Below, in pieces: positions 34,722-44,029 of a stretch of 57,032 bases of DNA. Position 1 is the first letter of the stretch. Each line of letters opens with the position of its first letter. The notes under the pieces are model-generated. The model was not told where the DNA came from and did no database searches. It was given only the letters and a program-made list of their open reading frames with translations. Made by a program: the position numbers and the translations under genes. This DNA is from JBFLYN01 sp040756655 (GTDB lineage: Bacteria > Bacillota > Sulfobacillia > UBA8153): the NCBI GenBank assembly GCA_040756655.1, contig JBFLYN010000021.1, positions 1 through 57,032 on the forward strand. The letters run 5' to 3'.

Positions 34722-36389
34722 GTGAACGCTGCCGTCGTTGCTTTGGGCGCCCTGGCTCTCTTTGTCCTCGCCTACCGGTACTACGGGACACACCTGGCAA
34801 AAAAGGTATATGACCTCAACGACGCCAACTCCGTACCCAGCCATACCTTCAAAGACGGCGTGGACTACGTTCCCACCAAGATCCCGGTCCTCTGGGGCCA
34901 TCACTTCACTACCATCGCCGGCGCAGCACCCATTGTGGGACCGGCCATTGCCGTGATCTGGGGCTGGGTGCCGGCCCTCCTGTGGGTGGTCTTCGGCACC
35001 ATCTTCATCGGGGCCGTCCATGACTTCGGCGCCCTGGTAGTATCATCCCGGCACAAGGGCCGCTCCATCGGCGAGGTCACCAACGACCTGGTCGGCCCAC
35101 GCGCCCGTACCCTGTTCTTGCTCGTCATCTTTTTCCTGCTCCTCCTGGTCATCGCCGTATTCGCCCTGGTCATATCACGGCTCTTCATCGGGTTTAGGGG
35201 TTCGGTGATTTCGGTATGGTCCGAGGTCCCGCTGGCGCTCATTGTCGGCTACCTGATCTACCGGAAAAACTCCAGTCCCTACCTCCCGGCACTCATCTCC
35301 GTGGCCATCATGTACTTCCTTGCCCACGTGGGCACCATCTACCCGTTCACCATGCCCGCCATCTTCGGGACCGAGCTTATGACCTGGATCGTAGTGCTCC
35401 TGGCCTATGCATACGCGGCATCCACCTTGCCCGTGGGCACGCTCCTGCAGCCTCGTGACTTCATCAACGGGGTGCAGCTGGTCATTGGTGTAGGTGCCCT
35501 GTACCTTGCCGTGTTCATCATGCGGCCACCCATCGTAGCCCCGGCCTTTAACCTGGGGGTCCAGGGGGCGCCGCTCATCATACCCTTCCTCTTTATCACC
35601 ATCGCCTGCGGGGCCATTTCCGGTTTCCACTCCCTGGTGTCGTCGGGCACCACGGTGCGGCAAATCGACCGCGAGAGCCACATGAAGCCGGTAGGCTACG
35701 GCGGGATGCTGGGCGAGGGCGCGCTGGCCACCATGGCGGTCCTGGCCTGCACCGCGGGCTTTGCCACGGCCGCCGCCTGGAGCCAGCACTACGCCAGCTG
35801 GGGTACCGCCGCCGGAAAGGAGACCGCCGCTTTCGTAAGGGGAGGCGGGTATTTCCTGAGCACTTTCGGCATTCCATCGGCCCTGGGGACTACCATCCTG
35901 GCGGTGATCGTGGTCAGCTTTGCCGCCACCACCCTGGATAGCGCCACCCGCATCCAGCGCTACATCGTATCCGAGCTGGCCACTGCCTACAAGGTGCCGT
36001 TCCTGACCCAAAAGCACCCGGCCACGCTGGTGGCAGTGATCAGCGCATTCCTCCTGGCCAGGATCGATGGCGGCACCGGCGGCCTGATCCTGTGGCCACT
36101 CTTTGGCACCACCAACCAGCTGCTGGCCGCACTGGCCCTGCTCACCATCAGCCTGTACCTGATCAAGAACAAAAGGCCCACCCTGTACACGGTCATCCCC
36201 ATGGCGTTCATGCTTACCATGACCGTCGCGGCCATGGTCCTGAACCTGAGGCTCTACATCCAGAGGCAGCAGTGGCTGCTGGCCAGTTTCGGCGGCGTCA
36301 TCCTGATCCTGGCCATCTGGCTGGTGCTGGAGGCCGTGTATGGTCTGCGTTCGGCGCGAGCTGCATCCTCGACCACTCTGAAAGCCTGA
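34722..36389 (+). CDS. cstA: CstA-family carbon starvation / pyruvate transporter
   Basis: A 555-residue multi-pass membrane protein. It has the family N-terminus, the conserved VPTKIPVLWGHHFTTIAGAAPIVGP, AVHDFGALVVSSRHKGRSIG, SGFHSLVSSGTTVRQI, and the C-terminal GGLILWPLFGTTNQLLAAL. E. coli relatives transport peptides or pyruvate. A GTG at 34722 preceded by GGGAGG gives the true start. The shorter CstA form lacking the long E. coli-type C-terminal extension is usual in Gram-positives. It is followed by a terminator at 36416. Confidence 0.95.
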   Translation: MNAAVVALGALALFVLAYRYYGTHLAKKVYDLNDANSVPSHTFKDGVDYVPTKIPVLWGHHFTTIAGAAPIVGPAIAVIWGWVPALLWVVFGTIFIGAVHDFGALVVSSRHKGRSIGEVTNDLVGPRARTLFLLVIFFLLLLVIAVFALVISRLFIGFRGSVISVWSEVPLALIVGYLIYRKNSSPYLPALISVAIMYFLAHVGTIYPFTMPAIFGTELMTWIVVLLAYAYAASTLPVGTLLQPRDFINGVQLVIGVGALYLAVFIMRPPIVAPAFNLGVQGAPLIIPFLFITIACGAISGFHSLVSSGTTVRQIDRESHMKPVGYGGMLGEGALATMAVLACTAGFATAAAWSQHYASWGTAAGKETAAFVRGGGYFLSTFGIPSALGTTILAVIVVSFAATTLDSATRIQRYIVSELATAYKVPFLTQKHPATLVAVISAFLLARIDGGTGGLILWPLFGTTNQLLAALALLTISLYLIKNKRPTLYTVIPMAFMLTMTVAAMVLNLRLYIQRQQWLLASFGGVILILAIWLVLEAVYGLRSARAASSTTLKA

Positions 36390-36415
36390 GCTCGCCACAT
36401 CGAGCACACCCGGTC

Positions 36416-36446
36416 AAGGCGGGAGTCACCCGGTGGCTCCCGCCTT
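36416..36446 (+). terminator. Terminator after cstA
   Basis: A 10-bp stem AAGGCGGGAG/CTCCCGCCTT (36416-36425 with 36437-36446) with an inner CACC/GGTG pairing; no long T-run follows. Confidence 0.7.
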
Positions 36447-36485
36447 CTCCCTGGTATTGGCAAGTAACGCTTCCCAGGCAACGTC

Positions 36486-37286
36486 CTAGCACCGGCGGGT
36501 CAGAAAACCAGCGGCAAAGTCCACGGCCTTGGCCAGGCTAAACAGGCGAGCAGTGGCGGAACCAACTCTCCCGGTGACCACCTGGCCGCCGGCTTCAAAG
36601 GCCTCGCCTATGGCAGAAAAGCTTCTGGCATCTCCGGCCACGTCCTCGTACACCACCCACTCCCGCCGGCCCTGGCTCATGACCGGGGCCCCGCATGCTA
36701 CCGTGGACTGGAACACCCGGGACTCGGCCAGGTGAAAGCAGGAGTTGCGGCTGTAGTCTACCCCCAGCAGCAACACCCGGCTGTCCAGGCGGTATAGGAT
36801 ACCCAAGGGGGAGCCCTCGCCCAGCGGGAAGGACCGGGGGTGGTCGCGGGTGACCAGGAGCGCCTGTTTCCCCCAGGCGGCAAAGGACACGGCCGGGTGA
36901 CAGCTCCGGAGGACCCCGGGCCAGGTGCGGAAAGTCTCGGCGACCTGGCCCACGCCACGAGTGGGAGTGCGGAAAGGGTCGAAGGCGGGCATGGCCCCGC
37001 GAATGACCGGCCACCAGGCTGCGGGCACCGGTGGGTTCCTCCACTGCGATGGCTCGGAGTACTCGCCCGTGAAGGCCGGCATGACCAGGGTGCCTTCACT
37101 GGTGAGAACGTCCACCAGGGCCCAGATCACGGCCACCGCCCCCCCGGCCACCCAGCCCAAGGCGCTCAAAGAGGCATGGACCAAAACGGTATCCCCCGGT
37201 CCAAGACCCAGAGCCCGCAGCTCTTTGGCCAAGCTTTCCCGGGTGCGAGGAAACGGGGTGCGTGCCACCACGTCTGCTTCGGTCAC
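36486..37286 (-). CDS. Aminoglycoside N(3)-acetyltransferase family protein (AAC(3)-like)
   Basis: Acetyl-CoA-dependent acetyltransferase of the AAC(3)/YokD fold, about 266 residues from a GTG at 37286. Motifs are VLVHASLSALGWVAGGA, LVMPAFTGEYSEPSQW, PTRGVGQVAETFRTWPGVLRSCHP with SFAAWG, and LLLGVDYSRNSCFHLAE. Chromosomal members in Firmicutes often have unknown substrates and need not confer resistance. The GGGAG site is 11 bases from the chosen start; the frame stays open upstream to 37388. Single gene, convergent with cstA. Confidence 0.9.
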   Translation of the reverse strand: MTEADVVARTPFPRTRESLAKELRALGLGPGDTVLVHASLSALGWVAGGAVAVIWALVDVLTSEGTLVMPAFTGEYSEPSQWRNPPVPAAWWPVIRGAMPAFDPFRTPTRGVGQVAETFRTWPGVLRSCHPAVSFAAWGKQALLVTRDHPRSFPLGEGSPLGILYRLDSRVLLLGVDYSRNSCFHLAESRVFQSTVACGAPVMSQGRREWVVYEDVAGDARSFSAIGEAFEAGGQVVTGRVGSATARLFSLAKAVDFAAGFLTRRC

Positions 37287-37523
37287 GCTATCACGCTCCC
37301 GGCCCGGGCTTCGCCCCCGGGTGGCCCGGTTCCTGCCGGCCAAGGCTGGGCATCTGAATGAAACTCCGCCTGCCCCGGGGACGTACATCCAGCTAGCAAT
37401 GCGGGCCGGCGTCCAGCCGGAGATAACGTGCTGTGCCGGGCAAGGTCTATGGTAGAATAAGGGACGGGTGGTAGGCTTGCCCGCTCCACGGCGGCATGGA
37501 TAAAACCGGGGAGGGATCGGCAG

Positions 37524-38237
37524 ATGGTGTGTTCGCAGGCTCCCTTGGATGGCGGCGCCCGCCGGAGGGCCCGCGAGAATCTGGCTGCAACCGTGGTGAT
37601 CTGGGTGGTAGCCAGCCTGTTCCTCGAGCCTCTCATCAGGTCCTGGGCCTCAGGAGTTGACAGTCCTAGTCACTTTTTCGGTAGAATGGTCGTGACCTTC
37701 ACCGTATCAGTGGTGCCGGTGCTCCTGGGGTGGCTAACCCGGCGGGAGTATGGCCTCGCGCTTCCGGTGGGAGGCTGGGCCCGGACTTTCCGGGTGACGT
37801 CGCTCTGCCTGGCAGCAGCCATCGTCCCCATGCTCACCTTCGTGATCTTCCTCCCGCCGTCCCATGCCCCCGTAGACCTGGTCCGGGCAGCTATCATGAG
37901 CGGGTTAGTCAAACTGGTCTTTTCCAGCTCGGGCGAGGAGTTCTTTTTCCGGGGTGCCCTCCAGCCCCTGGTCAACCAGTCCTGGCCGGGCAAGCTGGGC
38001 ACGGCCCGGCTGTCCTTTCACCGGGGCACGGTGCTGGTGGCAGTAACGTTCGGGCTGGTGCACCTGATGGGCCCAGCACCGCTCCAATGGAAGGCGGGCC
38101 AGGTCGTGTTCGCCACCATGTTCGGACTGGCGGCGGGCTATGCCAAGGACGAGCTTCAGACGGTGTGGGTCCCGGTGTTCATGCACATCGTCATAAACTG
38201 GTTTTTCTTCCTGTTTTCCCTGGTCCGGATGGGCTAG
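37524..38237 (+). CDS. CPBP-family intramembrane metalloprotease
   Basis: A 237-residue membrane protein of the CAAX protease/bacteriocin-processing family. Active-site residues are Glu138-Glu139 and Arg143 in SSSGEEFFFRGAL, His180 in FGLVHLMG, and His221 in FMHIVINWFF. Six to seven hydrophobic segments surround them. The ATG follows GGGAGGG. Its role (bacteriocin self-immunity or prenyl-protein processing) cannot be told from the sequence. It precedes the ytfI-ytfJ pair by about 125 bases. Confidence 0.92.
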   Translation: MVCSQAPLDGGARRRARENLAATVVIWVVASLFLEPLIRSWASGVDSPSHFFGRMVVTFTVSVVPVLLGWLTRREYGLALPVGGWARTFRVTSLCLAAAIVPMLTFVIFLPPSHAPVDLVRAAIMSGLVKLVFSSSGEEFFFRGALQPLVNQSWPGKLGTARLSFHRGTVLVAVTFGLVHLMGPAPLQWKAGQVVFATMFGLAAGYAKDELQTVWVPVFMHIVINWFFFLFSLVRMG

Positions 38238-38363
38238 GATGGGCCGCTTGGTATCGGGGAACATGCGCCCGGCGTTCACACCGAGCCTCGAGCTTAGATC
38301 ACGTCCAGGCGGCAGCAACGACCGGGTGATGCCGCCGGAGGAGGCAGCCGACATGGGATAGTC

Positions 38364-39170
38364 GTGGCGCTACTAGCCGGCGTGGGCTGGGCCCTGCTGG
38401 TCCTGCTTGGCCTGGTGCTGGTGCTGCTGGCTCTGGTGCTGTTCACCAGGCTCAGTTTCGAGGTCCGTGTTCACCTGGCAGCAGAGTGCCCCGTGGACGC
38501 GCAACCGGATCTGGAGTCGTTCCTGTCTGCACTGGAGCCAGCTACCGAGTTCAGCGCCGGTCCAGGGGTACGCTTGGATTACCGGGCCGGCGGTTACATA
38601 CGCCTGCTGGGCGGCCTCTTCTATGCCGACCGGCATGGCGCACGGCTGCTGGGGCGCCGGGTGAACGGCAGGGCCAGCAACCGGCCAGCGAAGAGGCGTT
38701 CCCGGGGGCCATCCCGCCGGTCCGGCAGGCGCCGGTCCCGCCGGACGACCCGGGTACGGCCGGGCGACCTTGGCCGGCTGTGGCCGCGGGCCTGGCAGGC
38801 GTTCAGCCGCAGCTGGAAGGCCCTGCAGCTGGACCTGGTCGTGGAGGTTTCCTGTGGCCTTGAAGACCCGGCTTCCACCGGGATGCTGGCGGCCTGGGTG
38901 CCGGCAGCTATAGAGTCCCTGGTCCGGCAGCTTAATGCCCGGTCGCCCGGCAGTGTCAGTTGCCGCTTCACACCGGTGTTTGACCGGGAAATCCTGGAGG
39001 TAGAATGCAGGCTCAGGGGCCGGCCCCGGCCTGCCGAGGTGATCTGGCCCTGGTTGAGGTTTGCCCTGCGCCGCCAGGTGCGCCAGCTCTGGTGGCCCAG
39101 GGTACGGCGACGCACAATACTAGAAGGAGGAGGTTGCATATGGACATCAGGGACACCTTGGCTTCACTGA
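38364..39170 (+). CDS. ytfI: DUF2953 (YtfI-like) membrane-associated protein
   Basis: A 268-residue protein with one N-terminal membrane helix (ALLVLLGLVLVLLALVLF), an Arg-rich linker (about 110-135), and a C-terminal region with the family end (EVIWPWLRFALRRQVRQLWW). In spore formers this gene is paired with ytfJ, as here: its stop overlaps the ytfJ start by about 30 bases. The GTG start has GGAGGAGGC some distance upstream. The molecular role is unknown. Confidence 0.82.
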   Translation: MALLAGVGWALLVLLGLVLVLLALVLFTRLSFEVRVHLAAECPVDAQPDLESFLSALEPATEFSAGPGVRLDYRAGGYIRLLGGLFYADRHGARLLGRRVNGRASNRPAKRRSRGPSRRSGRRRSRRTTRVRPGDLGRLWPRAWQAFSRSWKALQLDLVVEVSCGLEDPASTGMLAAWVPAAIESLVRQLNARSPGSVSCRFTPVFDREILEVECRLRGRPRPAEVIWPWLRFALRRQVRQLWWPRVRRRTILEGGGCIWTSGTPWLH

Positions 39171-39523
39171 CAACGGGGTTTGAGAAGTTCATCAACACCA
39201 AGACACTGGTGGGGGAACCCATCACCATCGGCGACATCACCCTGATCCCACTCATCAGCGCCAGTTGCGGTGTGGGCGGGGGCGGCGGCCAAGGCTCGTC
39301 GCCCCAGGCGGAGTCAGCTGGCAAGGCCACCGGTGCGGGCGGCGGCGCCGGGGGCGGCTTTAGGGCCAGCCCGGTGGCGGTGATCGTGGTCAAGGGTGAT
39401 AGCGTGGAAGTGCTGCCCGTTGGGAGGAAGGGCTCGGCCTTGGGGAAGCTCCTGGAGTCCCTCCCCAGCCTCGTGGAGAAGATCGGCGGGAAGTCCAAAG
39501 AGGACGAGGAAACCAACGAGTAG
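39140..39523 (+). CDS. ytfJ: Sporulation protein YtfJ / GerW
   Basis: A 127-residue protein needed for normal spore germination in Bacillus. It shows the family N-terminus (FINTKTLVGEPITIGDITLIPL), the glycine-rich centre (CGVGGGGG, GGGAGGGF), and the hydrophobic-charged C-terminal half (ASPVAVIVVKGDSVEVLPV) ending in a helix. The ATG at 39140 has AAGGAGGAGG nine bases upstream. It is the best evidence that the organism forms endospores. A terminator hairpin follows. Confidence 0.96.
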   Translation: MDIRDTLASLTTGFEKFINTKTLVGEPITIGDITLIPLISASCGVGGGGGQGSSPQAESAGKATGAGGGAGGGFRASPVAVIVVKGDSVEVLPVGRKGSALGKLLESLPSLVEKIGGKSKEDEETNE

Positions 39524-39537
39524 CCAGGCAGGATGCT

Positions 39538-39566
39538 GAGCCGGGGAGGCCGGTCCTCCCCGGCTC
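39538..39566 (+). terminator. Terminator after ytfJ
   Basis: A 12-bp perfect stem, GAGCCGGGGAGG/CCTCCCCGGCTC, with a five-base loop (39550-39554), 14 bases after the stop codon. No T-tract follows. Confidence 0.75.
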
Positions 39567-40211
39567 CATTGGCCACCGGCCGGTATGAGCCTGTGACCGC
39601 ACCGGAAGACCGCCTGGAGCTGGCCATCTCTTTACGGCCCCTCGCGGCCACCGCCTGCTGGCCGTAGAAGCTGCCCTGCTCGGCGGGAATCCCCTCTCAC
39701 TCCCTGCGTACATAAGGTTGTGCTCATATCCGCAGGTAACCATAGGATGGCCATTGTCGTCAATAGCCTTGGCCGAATTTACACCACTACTTGAGACTCT
39801 AACGGTTACTGTCTTCTCGGTTTGTCTAACTGTTCGCTACGCTGGCCGTCCGGCGGGTTTCGGGACGAATGCTCAACGACCTGCCACGCGCTCCTCGGCG
39901 CCCCGCCAGCTTGACGCTACCACCCAGCATCATTCGTGAGAATATCGCTGACCTCGCCGGCTGCCATCCGGCTGGCCCAGTGGCAGTGCAATGCCCGTAC
40001 CAGGCCAGACATCGCACAACCACTAGTCAGCTAGAAGGGAAGACCCGGACCAGCACCTGGGCACCACGTAGTCCAGAGCTGGTTGCACACTAGCTGTGAA
40101 GAACCGTGAGTGGGGTGTTCCCAGAGGTGCCGTTTGCACTAGTTGCTCATGGTAGGCCGGTATGGTACAGCGTGTAGGGGGTTGGCGGCCCAGCTGAGGT
40201 GACCCAAATCA
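39567..40211. other. Gene-free region
   Basis: About 640 bases without a supported gene. The base composition is visibly less GC-rich from about 39720 to 40200 than in the surroundings, which suggests foreign or decayed DNA. No transposase, tRNA or known RNA was recognised. Confidence 0.4.
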
Positions 40212-40724
40212 TTAGACCCACGGGAAGGCAGCGTTAGGGGCACCCGGCTCCCCGGGGGCCCGCGGGAACCGGTGGGCGTCCGGCGAAAAGGCCCAGTGCA
40301 GGTTCACCCGGACCAGGTCACCGCCTCCTGTGAACGCCAGCGTGATCGCGGCAAAACTCCCGCGGTGGCCCGGGCCGCAGTTGACCACGGTGGTGGGGCC
40401 GTGCCCTACCACGCCCCGGGCCTCGTGGATGTGACCACACAACACCAGGTCGGGCCGGGCGGCATCCACAAACTGGCGCCCTGCCCGGCTGCCGCCGGGG
40501 TTGCCGTTCCAGGCAGCATCCACCAGACCCCAGCGCGGGGTGTGGCTCACCAGCACCCTCGCGGTACAGCCGGACACCCCAGCTTGGCCTGCCAGGAGCC
40601 ACGCCGCCAGCTGCTCCTCCCCCACTTCCCAGGTGGTACCGAGGTAGCGCTGGGCGGAACCGGCACCGGAAAGGCCAACCGTTCTCCTTTCGTGGACCAA
40701 TGTCTCTAAAGGTTCCTGCTTCAT
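40212..40724 (-). pseudogene. Metallophosphoesterase, N-terminally truncated
   Basis: The C-terminal half of a calcineurin-like phosphoesterase: LVSHTPRWGLVDAAW, then DLVLCGHIHEARGV (GHxH metal motif), then TTVVNCGPGHRGSFAAI. The N-terminal metal motifs (DxH, GDxxD, GNHD) that make up half of the two-metal site are absent. The frame opens at an ATG at 40724 without a good ribosome binding site, and no phosphoesterase sequence is found upstream. It is probably a deletion remnant. Confidence 0.7.
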
Positions 40725-40834
40725 TCACCGGCCGCAGCCGGGGGTGTAGAGCCACCCCCGGGCGCGCCCACACCCTAACTTTCTTCGCCCGGCCACCCGG
40801 GCCTTGCTAAGCGCCGCCCGGGCCTGGCGCCATG

Positions 40835-40882
40835 TTGACACCGGCGTCAGCTGGTGATAGAGTGAAGCTGACACCAGTGTCA
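40835..40882 (+). promoter_or_regulatory. Promoter and twin operators of the TetR/ABC operon
   Basis: Two inverted repeats of the form TGACAC-N2-GTGTCA: 40836-40849 (one mismatch) and 40869-40882 (perfect arms). Their centres are 33 bp apart, three helical turns. The first overlaps a -35 box TTGACA (40835-40840); a GATAGA/TAGAGT -10 lies between them. The arrangement indicates repression by the adjacent TetR protein. Confidence 0.8.
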
Positions 40883-40901
40883 TGTGGGGGGGTGAACCTC
40901 A

Positions 40902-41513
40902 TTGCCTACTGAGAGATTCCGGAACCTCAGCCAGGAGAAGCGGGAAAGAATTGACCGGGCCGCCATCGACGAGCTGGCCGAGCTGGGCTTCGAGGGTGCC
41001 ACGGTGGCGGGCGTGGTGCGCCGGGCCCAGATCCCTCGTGGGAGTTTCTACCAGTACTTCGCGGACATGAGCGACCTCATCGCTTACGTTTTCGGTCTCA
41101 TCGTTGAGGCAAAGCTGGTCTACCTGGGCGACACGCTGGCTCTTGCGGGCAAGATCCCGGTCTTGGACTATTACCGGGCCGTGTTCGCACAGGGCCTGGC
41201 CTTCGCCGAAGCCCGTCCCGAGTTTCTGGGCATCGGCAGGCACATGTACCAGTCCCACAATCCGGCGTTGAGAGAGCAAGTGAAGCAGGGCATGACGGAA
41301 TGGCACCGGTTACTGAGCCCCCTGGTCAAGCATGACCAGGAAAAAGGACTCATCAGGCCAGACGTGGACCCGGATCTGACGGCGCGGTTGTTGGCGACCA
41401 TGCTCACTGAAGCGCTACTGGAGGAGCTGTACCGGGAGCACCGGTCTGCCGCCGAAGTCATGGCGTTCGTCGACCACACCGTCGGCATTCTCAAACACGG
41501 GCTCATGAAATGA
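40902..41513 (+). CDS. TetR-family transcriptional regulator
   Basis: A 203-residue repressor with the N-terminal TetR helix-turn-helix (RIDRAAIDELAELGFEGATV; GSFYQYFADMSDLIAYVF) and a ligand-binding helical C-terminal domain. The TTG start lies behind a run of seven G and GTGAACC. Two operator palindromes cover its promoter, so it represses itself and the three downstream ABC genes, which begin 16 bases later. The ligand is probably a toxic or hydrophobic compound exported by that transporter; this is inference. Confidence 0.93.
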   Translation: MPTERFRNLSQEKRERIDRAAIDELAELGFEGATVAGVVRRAQIPRGSFYQYFADMSDLIAYVFGLIVEAKLVYLGDTLALAGKIPVLDYYRAVFAQGLAFAEARPEFLGIGRHMYQSHNPALREQVKQGMTEWHRLLSPLVKHDQEKGLIRPDVDPDLTARLLATMLTEALLEELYREHRSAAEVMAFVDHTVGILKHGLMK

Positions 41514-41529
41514 TGGGAAGGTGAAACAG

Positions 41530-42381
41530 GTGTTTGAAGTCAAAGAGCTGAGATTTCGCTACCCCAAGAACAAGGATTACACCATCAAGGGCATTTCTTT
41601 CGGCTTCAGCCAGGGGGAGATCTTCGGTTTTCTTGGGCCCTCCGGAGCCGGCAAGTCTACCACTCAAAAGACCCTGATCAAGATCCTGAAAGGGTACGAA
41701 GGTGAGATCCTGTTCAGGGGCCAGGACCTGAGAACCCTGGGGCCCGGGTTCTTCAACGAGATCGGCGTAGGCTTTGAGATGCCCGTGCACTTTTCCAAAC
41801 TTACGGCCATGGAAAACCTCAGCTTCGCCATGCAGCTTTACCGGCAGCACGCCGACGTGGAGACCCTCCTAAAGCGGGTGGGGCTTTGGGAAGATCGCAA
41901 CAAGCGCGTAAGCGACTTCTCCAAGGGCATGAAAATCCGGTTGAACTTCGTGCGGGCGATGCTCAACAACCCCAAGACCCTGTTTTTGGACGAACCCACC
42001 AGCGGCCTGGACCCCATGAACGCCCGCATCGTCAAGGACATGATCCTGGAGTTTCGCAAGGCCGGTGGCACCGTCTTTCTCACCACCCACCTGATGCACG
42101 ACGCCGAAGAGCTGTGTGACCGGGTAGCGTTCATCGCCGAGGGTGAAATCCGGGAGATCGACTCCCCCAGGAACCTGAAACTGCGGTTCGGCCGGCGAAT
42201 CGTCGGGGTCGAGTACAAGGATGGCGAGATCCGCAAAGAAGAGTTCGACATGGATACCCTGGCCACCAACGACCGGTTTTTCGACATCGTGAAAACCAAG
42301 GAACTGATCACCATTCACAGCGGAGAAACCACCCTTGATGACATATTCATCAAGGTAACCGGGGTGAAGCTGAGTGCCTAA
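41530..42381 (+). CDS. ABC exporter, ATP-binding protein
   Basis: A 283-residue ATPase. Walker A is GPSGAGKST, the signature is FSKGMKIRLN in place of LSGGQ, and Walker B is TLFLDEPTSGLD; a switch His is in TTHLMHDAEEL. The GTG at 41530 lies eight bases after GGGAAGG; a GTG at 41521 is too close to it. It energises the two permeases encoded next, overlapping the first by eight bases. Most similar in layout to Firmicute drug-export (fluoroquinolone-type) systems. Confidence 0.93.
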   Translation: MFEVKELRFRYPKNKDYTIKGISFGFSQGEIFGFLGPSGAGKSTTQKTLIKILKGYEGEILFRGQDLRTLGPGFFNEIGVGFEMPVHFSKLTAMENLSFAMQLYRQHADVETLLKRVGLWEDRNKRVSDFSKGMKIRLNFVRAMLNNPKTLFLDEPTSGLDPMNARIVKDMILEFRKAGGTVFLTTHLMHDAEELCDRVAFIAEGEIREIDSPRNLKLRFGRRIVGVEYKDGEIRKEEFDMDTLATNDRFFDIVKTKELITIHSGETTLDDIFIKVTGVKLSA

Positions 42382-43099
42382 CAACTTGAAGCTACTGTAC
42401 GCTGGGGAACTCAGGCGGATGTACAAGTACGGGATCACCGGGGCAAGCCTGGCAGTGGTGCTTCTTTGGATAGTCGCACTGCACTTTGCCGAGGTCGCCG
42501 CCGTCAAGCTGGTCTTTCCCCTGGTGCTTTTCATCGACGCAACCATGATGGCATTTCTCTACGCCGGGGTCACCATCGTGTTCGAAAACCAGGAAAACAC
42601 CATCAAGTCCATGATGGTACTGCCCATCACCAAGGGCGAGTATCTCTTGGCCAAATCACTGGCAGTGGTCACCTCAGGCCTGTTTACCCTGGTGCTCCTG
42701 GTCCTTTATGCCACCATGGCCAGGGGCGTGGGCGTCAACGTGCCGGGCCTGGTCGGTGCCGTGGCCATCAGCGCCTTTGCCTTCGCCCAGGCGGGCATCA
42801 TCATGACCTACTACTCCAAGGACTTCACCGACTTGCTCATGAACATGTTCCGGTTCACCATTTTGCTGGCAGTGCCCACCATCTTGGAGTTCCTCAACGT
42901 GGTAAACGCCTCCTGGCTCAAGACTCTCCAATACCTCAACCCGACCAAGAACGCCATGGTATTGCTGCAGGGAGCAGTAGTGCCGGTGGAGCGGGCCGAC
43001 CTGGTCATTGCCGTTTTGTACCTTTTGGTCCTAGGAGTGCTGCTGCACCGGGTAGCCTGCAGGTTGTTCGACGAGTATGCTATGAAGGGAGGGGCCTAA
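42374..43099 (+). CDS. ABC exporter permease 1
   Basis: A 241-residue membrane protein with six hydrophobic segments and the cytoplasmic amphipathic start (YAGELRRMYKYGITGASL) typical of ABC-2-type permeases; VFENQENTIKSMMVLPITK is the conserved loop before the second helix. The GTG start overlaps the ATPase gene. It forms the exporter with the ATPase and permease 2. The substrate is unknown. Confidence 0.88.
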   Translation: MPNNLKLLYAGELRRMYKYGITGASLAVVLLWIVALHFAEVAAVKLVFPLVLFIDATMMAFLYAGVTIVFENQENTIKSMMVLPITKGEYLLAKSLAVVTSGLFTLVLLVLYATMARGVGVNVPGLVGAVAISAFAFAQAGIIMTYYSKDFTDLLMNMFRFTILLAVPTILEFLNVVNASWLKTLQYLNPTKNAMVLLQGAVVPVERADLVIAVLYLLVLGVLLHRVACRLFDEYAMKGGA

Positions 43100-43100
43100 C

Positions 43101-43823
43101 ATGCTCCACCTGAGCTATGCCGGGTTCGAACTCCGGAAGTGGTGGCGTGACTCCATGTCCCGGTTCATGCTCCTGTACCCGCTTCTCCTCGGGGCGGTGG
43201 GCCGTTTCATCATACCCTTTGCGGAAAACCAGTCGGGCACCACCTTTGCCCTTTACTACCATGTCATCCTGGCGACGTTGGCCCTCATGGTCGGGCGGAT
43301 CGGCGGCGCGGTGGTGGCCTTTTCCATCCTGGACGACCGCGACGACAACGTGCTGTTTTCTGTGCAGGTGGCTCCCCTGAGCGTCGAGTTTTTCATCGGA
43401 CTCAAGCTCTTCTTGGTTTTCGTCCTGACCTGGGTGGGCACCGCCTTCGTGCTCTGGTTTGCCAACCTCGTGCCCCTCCCGGCCGGGGTCATCCTGGGCA
43501 CCTCCTTCCTGGCCGCCTTCGGCGCTCCCCTGGCCGCGCTGCTCATCAACTGCGTGTCCAAGAACAAGGTCGAAGGGTTTGCGGCCATGAAGAGCCTGGG
43601 CGCCCTGCTGATATTCCCGGTGGCCGCCCTGTTCTTTGTGGACATCAAGGAATTTCTGTTCGCGTTGGACCCGGCGTTTTGGCCCGCCAAGGCGCTGAGC
43701 ACTGCCATCCTGGGTGAGGGCATCCACCAGCTAGGCTACACCACGTATCTTGCTCTCGGCCTGGTATACGTGGCCGCTGCAACGGTGCTGGCCTACCGGG
43801 TGTTCAAGCGACGCCTGATCTGA
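43101..43823 (+). CDS. ABC exporter permease 2
   Basis: A 240-residue ABC-2-type permease with six hydrophobic segments and a matching loop (SILDDRDDNVLFSVQVAPLS), so it is probably a paralogue of permease 1 that forms a heterodimer with it. The ATG follows AGGGAGGGG. It ends the TetR operon and is followed by a terminator hairpin at 43864. Confidence 0.88.
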   Translation: MLHLSYAGFELRKWWRDSMSRFMLLYPLLLGAVGRFIIPFAENQSGTTFALYYHVILATLALMVGRIGGAVVAFSILDDRDDNVLFSVQVAPLSVEFFIGLKLFLVFVLTWVGTAFVLWFANLVPLPAGVILGTSFLAAFGAPLAALLINCVSKNKVEGFAAMKSLGALLIFPVAALFFVDIKEFLFALDPAFWPAKALSTAILGEGIHQLGYTTYLALGLVYVAAATVLAYRVFKRRLI

Positions 43824-43863
43824 AGATACCCTGCATACCACCGGCTGCACGGCCTGCACCACA

Positions 43864-43889
43864 CCGCAGGTGGCCACCGCCACCTGCGG
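43864..43889 (+). terminator. Terminator after the ABC exporter operon
   Basis: A 10-bp perfect stem, CCGCAGGTGG/CCACCTGCGG, with a six-base loop, followed by CTTTTCC at 43893-43899. Confidence 0.88.
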
Positions 43890-43965
43890 CCCGCTTTTCC
43901 GGCGGTGCCGGGCACGGCCCGGTCGCTGTCTCCCCGGCCCAGTCCCCGGCCAGGGCGGCAGGAGT

Positions 43966-44029
43966 TTGCCGGCTGGCCGTAGAAACCTATGCACCATACA
44001 AAGCTACCATTCACATCATGAATAATGGT
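43966..44029 (+). promoter_or_regulatory. Possible promoter and operator of the IclR gene
   Basis: TTGCCG (43966-43971) and TATGCA (43988-43993) are separated by 16 bases and could be a sigma-A promoter. ACCATT (44006-44011) and AATGGT (44024-44029) form an inverted repeat overlapping the IclR start, a possible autoregulatory site. Confidence 0.45.
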
